A DNA stretch of 7,674 nucleotides from CAYSSG01 sp964433635 (GTDB taxonomy: Bacteria; Atribacterota; Phoenicimicrobiia; Phoenicimicrobiales; Stramentimicrobiaceae): positions 1-7,674 of the forward strand of contig CAYSSG010000070.1 of the NCBI GenBank assembly GCA_964433635.1. The letters are read 5' to 3'. The translations under genes and the position numbers were made by a program. Within the stretch, counting starts at the first letter, position 1. Every line of letters starts with the position of its first letter. The notes beneath the pieces are model-generated. The model was not told the DNA's origin and did no database searches. It saw nothing but the letters and a program-made list of their open reading frames with translations. Shown here piece after piece: positions 1 to 6,186 of this stretch.

Positions 1-706
1 GTTTTTTCAAGGCTAGTCCGTCAGCAATGGTATCCACCTGCTCCTTTTCAACAATCCTGTTCTCCTGCAGAGAAAGCCACATGGAATTGGCATCTTCCGG
101 TTCCACCCCAATGATTCTTACCTGTGGATTTTTCTCTTTGATAGCCAGTGCCACACCGGAAATAAAAGCTCCTCCGCCGATAGGGCATAAGACCACTTCT
201 GTATCTGGCTTTTCTTTCAGGATTTCCAATCCGATTGTTCCGTGTCCCGCAATCAAAGCATCATCTTCAAAGGGACTTAAAAAGATCAATCCCTCAGAAT
301 TTGAAATTTCGTTTGCTTTTCTCACAACATCATTGGAATTGTCTCCATAAATTACCACTTCGGCTCCATAACCTTTTGTAGCATTTATCTTCGTTCTAGA
401 GGCATGTTCTGCCATAACAATCACTGATCTGATACCAAAAAGCCGGGCAGCATAAGCCACTGCCTGTGCCCAATTGCCTGCTGAGCAGGTTACCACGCCT
501 TTTTTCTTTTCCTCTTCCGATAAATTCATCATTACATTAATTGCTCCTCCTAGCTTAAAAGAACCGGTGAGCTGAAGATTTTCCGGCTTCAAAAAAACTT
601 GATGATGTGTTAACCGACTCAATGTACCGGAGTACTGGAGCAAAGTTGGATTCTTAAATTTTGTCACTTTATTATATGCTGTCACAATGTCTGAATAGTT
701 GACCAT
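1..706 (-). CDS. PLP-dependent threonine/serine dehydratase-like ammonia-lyase, 3' part cut by window edge
   Basis: This is a fold-type II PLP enzyme similar to biosynthetic and catabolic threonine dehydratases (IlvA/TdcB), which in the known family turn threonine or serine into a 2-oxoacid and ammonia through an enamine. I translated 235 codons, and the frame is still open at base 1, so the C-terminus lies outside the window. The PLP-lysine motif GSFKLGGA puts the Schiff-base lysine at K51. SAGNWAQ (75-81) is the cofactor-ring asparagine loop, PIGGGA (175-180) the phosphate loop, and TIADGLA (227-233) a typical late motif. Three usually conserved positions differ: SFKxRGA has G for R, GNHAQ has W for H, and the GGGG loop ends in A. 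A changed substrate is therefore possible. The ATG at 706 is supported by an AGGGGG ribosome binding site five bases upstream. It lies 32 bases after the amidohydrolase, so the two are probably co-transcribed. Fold assignment is firm; exact substrate is unknown. Confidence 0.88.
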   Translation of the reverse strand, partial: MVNYSDIVTAYNKVTKFKNPTLLQYSGTLSRLTHHQVFLKPENLQLTGSFKLGGAINVMMNLSEEEKKKGVVTCSAGNWAQAVAYAARLFGIRSVIVMAEHASRTKINATKGYGAEVVIYGDNSNDVVRKANEISNSEGLIFLSPFEDDALIAGHGTIGLEILKEKPDTEVVLCPIGGGAFISGVALAIKEKNPQVRIIGVEPEDANSMWLSLQENRIVEKEQVDTIADGLALKK

Positions 707-738
707 AAAATCCCCCTTATTCTATCAGTCTTACATTC

Positions 739-1905
739 TTATTGATTCAAAAAATCAATGGCAAACTGGGCATACAACGAAGTTCCTAACGGTAAAACCT
801 CTTCGTCAATATCAAATTTTTCATGATGGTGAGGATAGGTTGCATTTTTTGCTACATTTCTTCCTCCCAACAGGGCAATGATCCCCGGAACCTTCTGACT
901 GAAAAAAGAAAAGTCCTCCGTTCCCATCGTCTTTTCGAATTGACCGATGACTTCCTCTCCATACAACTTTGTGATACTTTTTTTTGCTATTTCAGATAGC
1001 ACAGGATTATTCACGCAAGGCAATGCACCAGTGGTATATTCGAGCTCTGCCCGAGCATTGAAAGATGCGCTTGTCTTCTCTAGAATCCGCCGAAGCATGA
1101 CTGGAAAATTCTTTTGAATATCTTTGTTGAAGCTCCGAGTTGTTCCCTCCATGACCACTTGATTACAAATTACGTTAAAAGCGACCCCTCCGACCATCTT
1201 TCCAATACTTACTACCGCTGGTTCCATCGGATCAATTTCCCTGCTGGTGATGGTCTGTAAATTCATGACCATGGCTGATGCCGCAACAATGGCATCAACT
1301 CCCAGGTGAGGAATGGCACCATGACTTCCTTTTCCTTTCACTATAATTTTAAAGCGATCTCCGGCAGCAAAGCGAGGACCCGATTCCACAGAGACTTTCC
1401 CAGCAGCAAGCTGAGACCAGACGTGAATGGCTAATATTCCATCCACTCCCTTTAAAACATCCTCTTCTGTCATTCTTCTTGCTCCCTCTATAAGCTCTTC
1501 TGCTGGTTGAAAGAATAATTTTACGGTTCCTCTTAATTGGTCTTTCAATTCCCACAAGATCTTCGCAGCAACCAGAAGCATTGCTGTGTGACTGTCATGT
1601 CCACAGGCATGCATTACCCCATTATTTTTTGACTTATAGGAAATACTGTCATTGGTTTCCTGAATCGGCAATGCATCCATATCTGCCCTAAGGGCTACGA
1701 CTTTATTATTTTCATAACCCTCAATGGTACCTACGATTCCTGTTTCAGCCACTCGCTGTACATCAATTCCGATTTTCTGTAATTCTTTCTCAACCTTTTT
1801 TGAGGTCTGAAATTCCTTCCAGCTAAGCTCCGGATTCTGGTGGAATTCTCTTCGTAAGCTAATCAATTCTTTTCTGTATTTTTCTGAATACCCTCTAACA
1901 TTCAT
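739..1905 (-). CDS. M20-family (M20D) metal-dependent amidohydrolase, N-acyl amino acid deacylase type
   Basis: This is a 388-residue cytoplasmic amidohydrolase of the hippurate hydrolase/N-acetyldiaminopimelate deacetylase/IAA-amino-acid hydrolase group. Known members cleave an amide bond to release an amino acid and a carboxylic acid. Visible motifs are FHQNPELSWKE (21-31), ALRADMDALPIQE (71-83), MHACGHDSHTAM (98-109, metal ligands C101 and H103), QPAEE (133-137), AIHVW with H161, the dimerisation-domain SHGAIPH (194-200), and the C-terminal HHHEKFDIDEE (359-369) containing the last metal histidine. All expected ligands are present and the length is normal for the family. The frame is open up to a GTG at 1932, but the ATG at 1905 has a GGGAGAG ribosome binding site about nine bases upstream and begins where family members begin, so I chose it. 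Its neighbours are RidA (107 bases upstream) and the PLP dehydratase (32 bases downstream). Acyl group and amino acid cannot be deduced. Confidence 0.93.
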   Translation of the reverse strand: MNVRGYSEKYRKELISLRREFHQNPELSWKEFQTSKKVEKELQKIGIDVQRVAETGIVGTIEGYENNKVVALRADMDALPIQETNDSISYKSKNNGVMHACGHDSHTAMLLVAAKILWELKDQLRGTVKLFFQPAEELIEGARRMTEEDVLKGVDGILAIHVWSQLAAGKVSVESGPRFAAGDRFKIIVKGKGSHGAIPHLGVDAIVAASAMVMNLQTITSREIDPMEPAVVSIGKMVGGVAFNVICNQVVMEGTTRSFNKDIQKNFPVMLRRILEKTSASFNARAELEYTTGALPCVNNPVLSEIAKKSITKLYGEEVIGQFEKTMGTEDFSFFSQKVPGIIALLGGRNVAKNATYPHHHEKFDIDEEVLPLGTSLYAQFAIDFLNQ

Positions 1906-1912
1906 CGATTTT

Positions 1913-1919
1913 CTCTCCC
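1913..1919 (-). promoter_or_regulatory. Ribosome binding site deciding the amidohydrolase start
   Basis: On the minus strand this reads GGGAGAG, with its GGAG core nine bases before the ATG at 1905. The alternative GTG at 1932 has no comparable site. Confidence 0.6.
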
Positions 1920-2012
1920 AATGTAGTGTCACGCCATATTCTGATCACAATGTCCTGCATTTCAGCAAATTAAAATAAATTTGTGAACTACCTTTATTTC
2001 AATTAATTCAGT

Positions 2013-2393
2013 TCATGAAGGAATTGCTATAGCATCAATTTCAATTAAAACACCCGACGGGAATGTTTTAACAGTTGTAGTGGTGCGAGCGGGCGGGCTA
2101 TCGGAAAATGTTTCCTGAAATACCTCATTCATTTCCTTAAAATCATCAAGATTTAGAAGAAAGGCACTCACTTTCACTATATCCTTGAGATCTGCCCCTG
2201 CTGCTTTCAGGATCTGTTTTATATTTTTAAACACCTGTCTGGTTTGTTTTTTGATATCTTTTCCCACTAACTTACCTGTCTTTGGATTAACAGCCAGCTG
2301 TCCTGATACAAAAATGAATCCTCCAACAACAACTCCCTGAGAATATGCCCCCATAGGTTTAGGTGCTTTGTCACTATAAATCATTTTTTTCAT
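2013..2393 (-). CDS. ridA: RidA/YjgF/UK114-family enamine-imine deaminase
   Basis: The product is 126 residues, the normal size for a small cytoplasmic RidA trimer. The established role of the family is to hydrolyse 2-aminoacrylate and related enamines/imines released by PLP enzymes such as threonine/serine dehydratase. The N-terminal part reads APKPMGAYSQG (10-20), followed by FVSGQLAVNPKTG (28-40). The substrate-carboxylate arginine lies in PPAR (R103, equivalent to R105 of the E. coli protein). The glutamate in LIEIDAIAI is E118, equivalent to E120. The frame is open upstream to a TTG at 2429, but the ATG at 2393 has AAAGGAG 12 bases upstream and matches the family start. It is the first gene after the 195-base gap and probably heads a sub-operon with the amidohydrolase and PLP dehydratase, whose by-product it would remove. 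The Rid subgroup is not proven, but the catalytic pair points to RidA proper. Confidence 0.95.
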   Translation of the reverse strand: MKKMIYSDKAPKPMGAYSQGVVVGGFIFVSGQLAVNPKTGKLVGKDIKKQTRQVFKNIKQILKAAGADLKDIVKVSAFLLNLDDFKEMNEVFQETFSDSPPARTTTTVKTFPSGVLIEIDAIAIPS

Positions 2394-2405
2394 AATGAAC
2401 TCTTT

Positions 2406-2412
2406 CTCCTTT
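2406..2412 (-). promoter_or_regulatory. Ribosome binding site deciding the RidA start
   Basis: The minus strand reads AAAGGAG here. Twelve bases separate it from the ATG at 2393, a little long but the only good site in reach. It falls inside the coding part of the longer TTG-started frame, which argues against that start. Confidence 0.55.
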
Positions 2413-2480
2413 GGATTCCTTCTTCGCAAGATTTAACATATCACAATAAACGATTCAATATTTCTTTCCTACTCATCATT

Positions 2481-2509
2481 ATCATAAATACTTATAAGTA
2501 AAATTACAA
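2481..2509 (-). promoter_or_regulatory. Candidate sigma-70 type promoter for ridA-amidohydrolase-dehydratase
   Basis: On the minus strand a -35 box TTGTAA (2504-2509) is separated by 17 bases from a -10 box TATGAT (2481-2486). These match the consensus at 4 of 6 and 5 of 6 positions. An A/T tract (AAAAATTTTTTTT, 2508-2520) lies immediately upstream like an UP element. Transcription would start near 2474, leaving a leader of about 80 bases before ridA. It sits in the largest internal gap of the cluster, which supports an independent second transcript. AT-rich DNA produces such matches by chance, so confidence is moderate. Confidence 0.45.
2489..2500. promoter_or_regulatory. Perfect 12-base palindrome in promoter spacer, candidate operator
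   Basis: TACTTATAAGTA equals its own reverse complement and lies wholly between the proposed -35 and -10 boxes. A repressor bound there would block RNA polymerase. The regulator is not identified, and no regulator gene lies in the window. Confidence 0.35.
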
Positions 2510-2539
2510 AAAAAATTTTTAATCTTCTATAAACATTAA

Positions 2540-2579
2540 TCATGTATCCGAGGCCTGTTTACAGGTAAATATTGCATGA
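2540..2579 (-). repeat. Nested inverted repeat after the MBL hydrolase gene
   Basis: An inner pair CCTGT/ACAGG (2554-2558 and 2561-2565) is enclosed by an outer pair TCATG/CATGA (2540-2544 and 2575-2579), with nine unpaired bases on each side between the stems. It starts ten bases after the MBL stop codon. No T-run follows closely, the nearest being about 20 bases on, so it is not a classical intrinsic terminator. It could act as a transcript-end or stability structure. Confidence 0.3.
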
Positions 2580-2588
2580 ACAATCTCA

Positions 2589-3296
2589 TTACTTTTTCGA
2601 TGGGCTTAAGTGAATGGGAATATATTTTCCAGCCAGCCTGCCTATTTCACGGGCTTTGCCCCGGGAAAGATGCAGTTTATTAATTCTTTCTTCTGTCACT
2701 TCATCCTTTTTCAAAGTAGAGTCAATGAAGGCTATATCCGCTCCTTTTACTAATTCTTCCAGTTCGTTACATAATGCGGTATCCCCGCTGACGGCTATAG
2801 ATTCTCCCTGATAGTAAAAGCGGTATCCCACTGCAATATCCGGGTGGAGAAGCTCATGAGCGCCTACTGCGGCATAATGAGTCATCCTATAAGCTTGCAT
2901 GCCTAAACCTAACAAACGAATCTGATCACCGGCTCTGATCTGTTGAATTTGAATCAGAAATGGTATATCAGAAAAACTATTTTTAAACGCCTGAATGATC
3001 TGGGGAACAGTCAGGATGCCCTTGGGAAAGATGACATGAATCGTCTTCTTCCTCTTCATATTTCGGAAGTGAGCCAGTAAGGCAAATAACCCACTGACAT
3101 GGTCATGGTGTCCATGCGTCAAAAAAATCGCACTGATTCGGGACATATCAATTTTTTGATTCAGAAGATCCCTTAAGGTTCCGTCACCGATATCTACCAG
3201 AAAAAGATTATTGGCGGCAGATAGAATGATCTGTGTGGCAATACCTGCACGGGAATAAAGAACACCTGCTCTGAATCGATTGCCGAACCATTGCAT
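2589..3296 (-). CDS. Metallo-beta-lactamase-fold hydrolase (RNase Z/PhnP-like), short at the C-terminus
   Basis: This 235-residue cytoplasmic two-metal hydrolase has the zinc ligands HGHHDH (61-66: H61, H63, D65, H66), H140 in MTHYAAVG, the bridging D172 in SGDT, and H229 in IHLSP. HLSRGKAREIGRLAG (209-223) matches the helix found before the last histidine in RNase Z-like proteins. Such enzymes cleave phosphodiesters, lactones or other esters; the substrate here is unknown. Translation stops five residues after H229, whereas relatives usually carry a longer tail, and a family-like tail is readable in another frame just downstream (see findings). The ATG is only two bases after the ATPase stop, with an AGAGG site inside the ATPase end, so its translation is probably coupled to the transporter. 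A true RNase Z is unlikely because the exosite arm typical of that enzyme is not evident. Confidence 0.85.
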   Translation of the reverse strand: MQWFGNRFRAGVLYSRAGIATQIILSAANNLFLVDIGDGTLRDLLNQKIDMSRISAIFLTHGHHDHVSGLFALLAHFRNMKRKKTIHVIFPKGILTVPQIIQAFKNSFSDIPFLIQIQQIRAGDQIRLLGLGMQAYRMTHYAAVGAHELLHPDIAVGYRFYYQGESIAVSGDTALCNELEELVKGADIAFIDSTLKKDEVTEERINKLHLSRGKAREIGRLAGKYIPIHLSPSKK

Positions 3297-3298
3297 GA

Positions 3299-4375
3299 TT
3301 AAACCTCTTCCGGGGTGATAATCAGTTCTTCCGGTGGAAGATAGATGTGTACCCGGTCACCAACCTGATAGTTTATCTGTGCCCGGCTATCAGTCCGAAT
3401 CATCCATTTTCCCACCCTGATTCGATAATCAATAATGTCTCCCAGGTAGGAAGCCTGCTCTATACTTCCAGTAAATACATTTATCCGGGTGTTTTTCTTG
3501 TTGTCCTCCTGAATAAAACGGACTGTATTAATGCGAATGGCAATAGACACTTTGTCCCCTATCTTAAAACCGGGTCGGAGGGCATGAATCAGCAGATTAT
3601 CTTCCGTCTTGATCACATTCTGATTATTCTTATCTGTATCTATCACTACGCCAGTTATAAAACTGGTAACAGCAATAAATCCGGCTACAAAACGATTTTG
3701 AGGTAAGGAATAGATTTCTCTGGGTGTTCCTGTCTGAACGACCCTGCCCTGATTGAGAATAATAATCTTATCGGAAATGACCATGGCTTCTGCCTGATCA
3801 TGGGTCACATAGATAGCTGTAATTCCCAGTTTCCTCTGCAGTTCAATAAACTCAAAGCGCATTTCTTCCCGCAACTGGGCATCTAAATTACTGAGCGGCT
3901 CATCGAGCAGCATGATATCCGGTTCAATGACCAGTGCCCTGGCCATGGCAATCCGCTGCTGCTGTCCACCACTCAGCTGACGGGGATAACGGTCTTCATA
4001 ACCGGAAAGGCGAACCATGCTTAGGGCTTTCTTAATCCTTTCGGTAATCTCTTTTTCTTCCAGCTTTCTGATCTGTAAACCAAAAGATAGGTTTCCATAG
4101 ACAGTCATATGAGGCCAGAGGGCATAATTCTGAAAGACCATGCCAATTCCCCGCTGTTCCGGTGCCAGAATAGATATCTCCCTGTCATCCAGAAAGATCT
4201 TACCCTGATCCGGCATTTCAAATCCGGCCAGACACCTTAGCGTGGTGGTTTTTCCACAACCGCTTGGTCCCAATAGACTTAAAACTTGTCCGTCTTTCAC
4301 TTCAAAATGAACATTATCGACTGCCTGAACAGAACCAAAACGCTTACTGAGACCTTCTACCTTCAAAACAGCCAT
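3299..4375 (-). CDS. ABC importer ATPase, PotA/FbpC/UgpC-type
   Basis: This is the 358-residue nucleotide-binding subunit that powers the importer from the cytoplasmic face. The ABC domain spans about residues 3-235: Walker A GPSGCGKTT (36-44), Q-loop glutamine Q82 in FQNYALWPHMTV, signature LSGGQQQR (134-141), Walker B IMLLDEP (154-160, catalytic E159), D-loop SNLD (162-165) and switch histidine H192. A TOBE-like accessory region follows (about 238-352), as in spermidine/putrescine, iron(III), phosphonate and sugar importers of this class. All catalytic residues are intact. The ATG at 4375 has a GGAGGT ribosome binding site about five bases upstream. It lies 29 bases after the second permease and two bases before the MBL hydrolase. 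Substrate cannot be assigned from the ATPase alone. Confidence 0.95.
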   Translation of the reverse strand: MAVLKVEGLSKRFGSVQAVDNVHFEVKDGQVLSLLGPSGCGKTTTLRCLAGFEMPDQGKIFLDDREISILAPEQRGIGMVFQNYALWPHMTVYGNLSFGLQIRKLEEKEITERIKKALSMVRLSGYEDRYPRQLSGGQQQRIAMARALVIEPDIMLLDEPLSNLDAQLREEMRFEFIELQRKLGITAIYVTHDQAEAMVISDKIIILNQGRVVQTGTPREIYSLPQNRFVAGFIAVTSFITGVVIDTDKNNQNVIKTEDNLLIHALRPGFKIGDKVSIAIRINTVRFIQEDNKKNTRINVFTGSIEQASYLGDIIDYRIRVGKWMIRTDSRAQINYQVGDRVHIYLPPEELIITPEEV

Positions 4376-4404
4376 AACTGACCTCCGTTAAGATCTTAAA
4401 AGTG

Positions 4405-5265
4405 TTATCCGGAAATTCCTCCGATGTATTCCGCTTTAAGAAATTTCTGAATGAGTATCATAAATAGTATGGAAGGAATTAACAATAAGATAGCAATCAC
4501 TGAAGCAAATTGAATATTGGAACCACTTGCTGAATAAAGGGTCATCGGCAATGTGGTAACAAAAGGTAATCCTACAAAGAAAGTGCCGGTAAATTCAAAC
4601 ATGGACTGCAAAAATACAAAAACAGCACTGGCTACCAGTCCCGGCGCAGCCAGTGGTAAGGTGACTCGGGAAAAAGCCTTAAATCTGGAGGCGCCGACGC
4701 TGCGGGCAGCTTCTTCCAGTTCCGGGGGAATGGAATTAAAGGTACTGGTGGTAATCCATACCGCATAGACCAGACCAACGACAATATGAACCAGAATCAC
4801 GCCGGAAACCGTTCCGTTTAAGCCAACTTTATTAAATAGTAACATCAAATTTAAAAAGACCGGCTGTTGCGGAAAAGCACGTGGTAACAGAAATAGAATG
4901 AGAATCATTCCCTTGATTGCATGAGGAATCTTTAGCTTGGATAATGCATAACCTGCAGGTATCGAAAGAAGCATGGAGATAATCACGACTACAATCGCTA
5001 TCCCCAGACTCAGCCAGAAAGCAGGTAAAACATTCACTGCTCCCAGCGTCAAATTTTTAATCATTCCCAAAGCCTGCAGCCAGTAATCAAAACCAATCTC
5101 CTGGGGAAAGGTATTGGGCCAGTACCACCGGATAGCAACCGACCATATTAAGGTACTGAAGATAGGTGCAAAAAGTAAAAATAAAAAAAGTATAAAGATA
5201 ATGATCTCAAATGTTCTTCGTAACGGGGTAGTTTGATTTAATTTCAATCGATTTTCCTCAATCAT
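4405..5265 (-). CDS. ABC importer permease 2 (PotC/FbpB-like)
   Basis: This 286-residue inner-membrane permease of the binding-protein-dependent transport family shows about six hydrophobic segments (near 19-44, 83-107, 117-145, 152-172, 207-231 and 252-275). The cytoplasmic EAA loop EAARSVGASRFKAF (185-198), followed by RVTLPLAAPG, is the ATPase docking site. A charged N-terminus of about 18 residues precedes the first segment. Its start overlaps the end of the first permease by 8 bases, and its ribosome binding site (AAAGGA) is inside that gene, so synthesis of the two subunits is likely coupled to give a heterodimeric channel. The ATPase follows after 29 bases. Confidence 0.94.
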   Translation of the reverse strand: MIEENRLKLNQTTPLRRTFEIIIFILFLFLLFAPIFSTLIWSVAIRWYWPNTFPQEIGFDYWLQALGMIKNLTLGAVNVLPAFWLSLGIAIVVVIISMLLSIPAGYALSKLKIPHAIKGMILILFLLPRAFPQQPVFLNLMLLFNKVGLNGTVSGVILVHIVVGLVYAVWITTSTFNSIPPELEEAARSVGASRFKAFSRVTLPLAAPGLVASAVFVFLQSMFEFTGTFFVGLPFVTTLPMTLYSASGSNIQFASVIAILLLIPSILFMILIQKFLKAEYIGGISG

Positions 5266-6154
5266 ACAATCCTTTCCTCATATTAAGCACATAGTAAACT
5301 GCCAGGATACTCACCATGATATAGGTAAATACACCCAGTGCATTGGCAACGCCATAATCCCGAAAATAGTTTACTCGATGCGCAATATCAATGGTAATGG
5401 TGGAGGGTGTTTTTCCACCGATCAGCATATAGGGAAAACTGAAACAACCTACAAAGGAACAAAAAACAAGGGTTACCGCCACTAAAATGTTCTGTTTGTT
5501 CATGGGAATCAGAACCCGGGTAATAATCTGAAACAGGTTTGCACCGACACTCCTGGCTGCTTCTATATAAGAGTTATCAATCATCTGAAATCCCCCCACG
5601 ATTAACAGAACCATAAAGGGAGCTTCTTTCCAGATAAAACCAAAACTCAAACCGATCCAGTTAAACAACTGCAGAGGATTTTCAATATCAATTAGATGTA
5701 ATTGAGCCAATAAAACATTCAAAGTCCCGTGAGGCGCTAAAAAACTTCTCATCATCTGAGCAATCACGACAAAGGGAAGGAATATAGGAAGGCGATATAA
5801 GATAGAAACCATCTGATGCAACCAGCCATGAGATAGTCTGATATAAACCGCTAATAATATACTGAGTAAGGCAGATACTACCGTACTGAAAATGGTTACA
5901 GCAAAGGTAAACCAGATATCCTGCAGGTAACGGTCCATTACCAGTTCATAATTCTGCCACCCGATCACTCCCTCCCTGGTTATAAAGCTACGCCAGAAGG
6001 AAGCCAGGAAGGGCTGTAAATAAAGAAGGATAATCGCCGCCACTGCAGGAAATAATAATAAATATGGAAAAAAACGGGCAGGGGCTTTCTTCATCCCCTG
6101 CTCTTTATTTTTATTGTCAATCTGTGAAGTTTTATTATTCTTTCCCATCATCAT
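5258..6154 (-). CDS. ABC importer permease 1 (PotB/FbpB-like)
   Basis: This 298-residue inner-membrane permease has about six hydrophobic segments (near 30-53, 83-107, 119-137, 168-190, 222-245 and 268-291). The EAA loop is EAARSVGANLFQIITRVLIP (198-217). It is the partner of permease 2. Residues 1-28 are hydrophilic and lysine/asparagine-rich. The start is uncertain: three ATG codons in a row begin at 6154 without a clear ribosome binding site. The methionine at residue 21 (base 6094) is preceded by a purine-rich AAAGAGCAGGGG and is a real alternative, giving a 278-residue protein. The gene begins 32 bases after the solute-binding protein gene and ends with an 8-base overlap into permease 2. 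Confidence 0.93.
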   Translation of the reverse strand: MMMGKNNKTSQIDNKNKEQGMKKAPARFFPYLLLFPAVAAIILLYLQPFLASFWRSFITREGVIGWQNYELVMDRYLQDIWFTFAVTIFSTVVSALLSILLAVYIRLSHGWLHQMVSILYRLPIFLPFVVIAQMMRSFLAPHGTLNVLLAQLHLIDIENPLQLFNWIGLSFGFIWKEAPFMVLLIVGGFQMIDNSYIEAARSVGANLFQIITRVLIPMNKQNILVAVTLVFCSFVGCFSFPYMLIGGKTPSTITIDIAHRVNYFRDYGVANALGVFTYIMVSILAVYYVLNMRKGLYD

Positions 6155-6186
6155 TCACATTTGATACTGCAGCTTTATATATTGAC

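Noticed and set aside
27..350. Plus-strand open frame of 107 codons
   Set aside because: It lies opposite the clear PLP dehydratase, whose minus-strand translation shows all family motifs; the plus-strand product shows no recognisable motif.
1349..1555. Second minus-strand frame inside the amidohydrolase
   Set aside because: It is out of frame within a gene with intact catalytic motifs, and its arginine-rich product looks like a shadow.
1906..1932. GTG start extending the amidohydrolase by nine residues
   Set aside because: It has no ribosome binding site, while the ATG at 1905 has one at good spacing and fits the family N-terminus.
1974..2002. Possible promoter TTGAAA-17-TTTATT before the amidohydrolase
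   Set aside because: The -10 box is poor and the DNA is very AT-rich; a read-through transcript from ridA explains the gene adequately.
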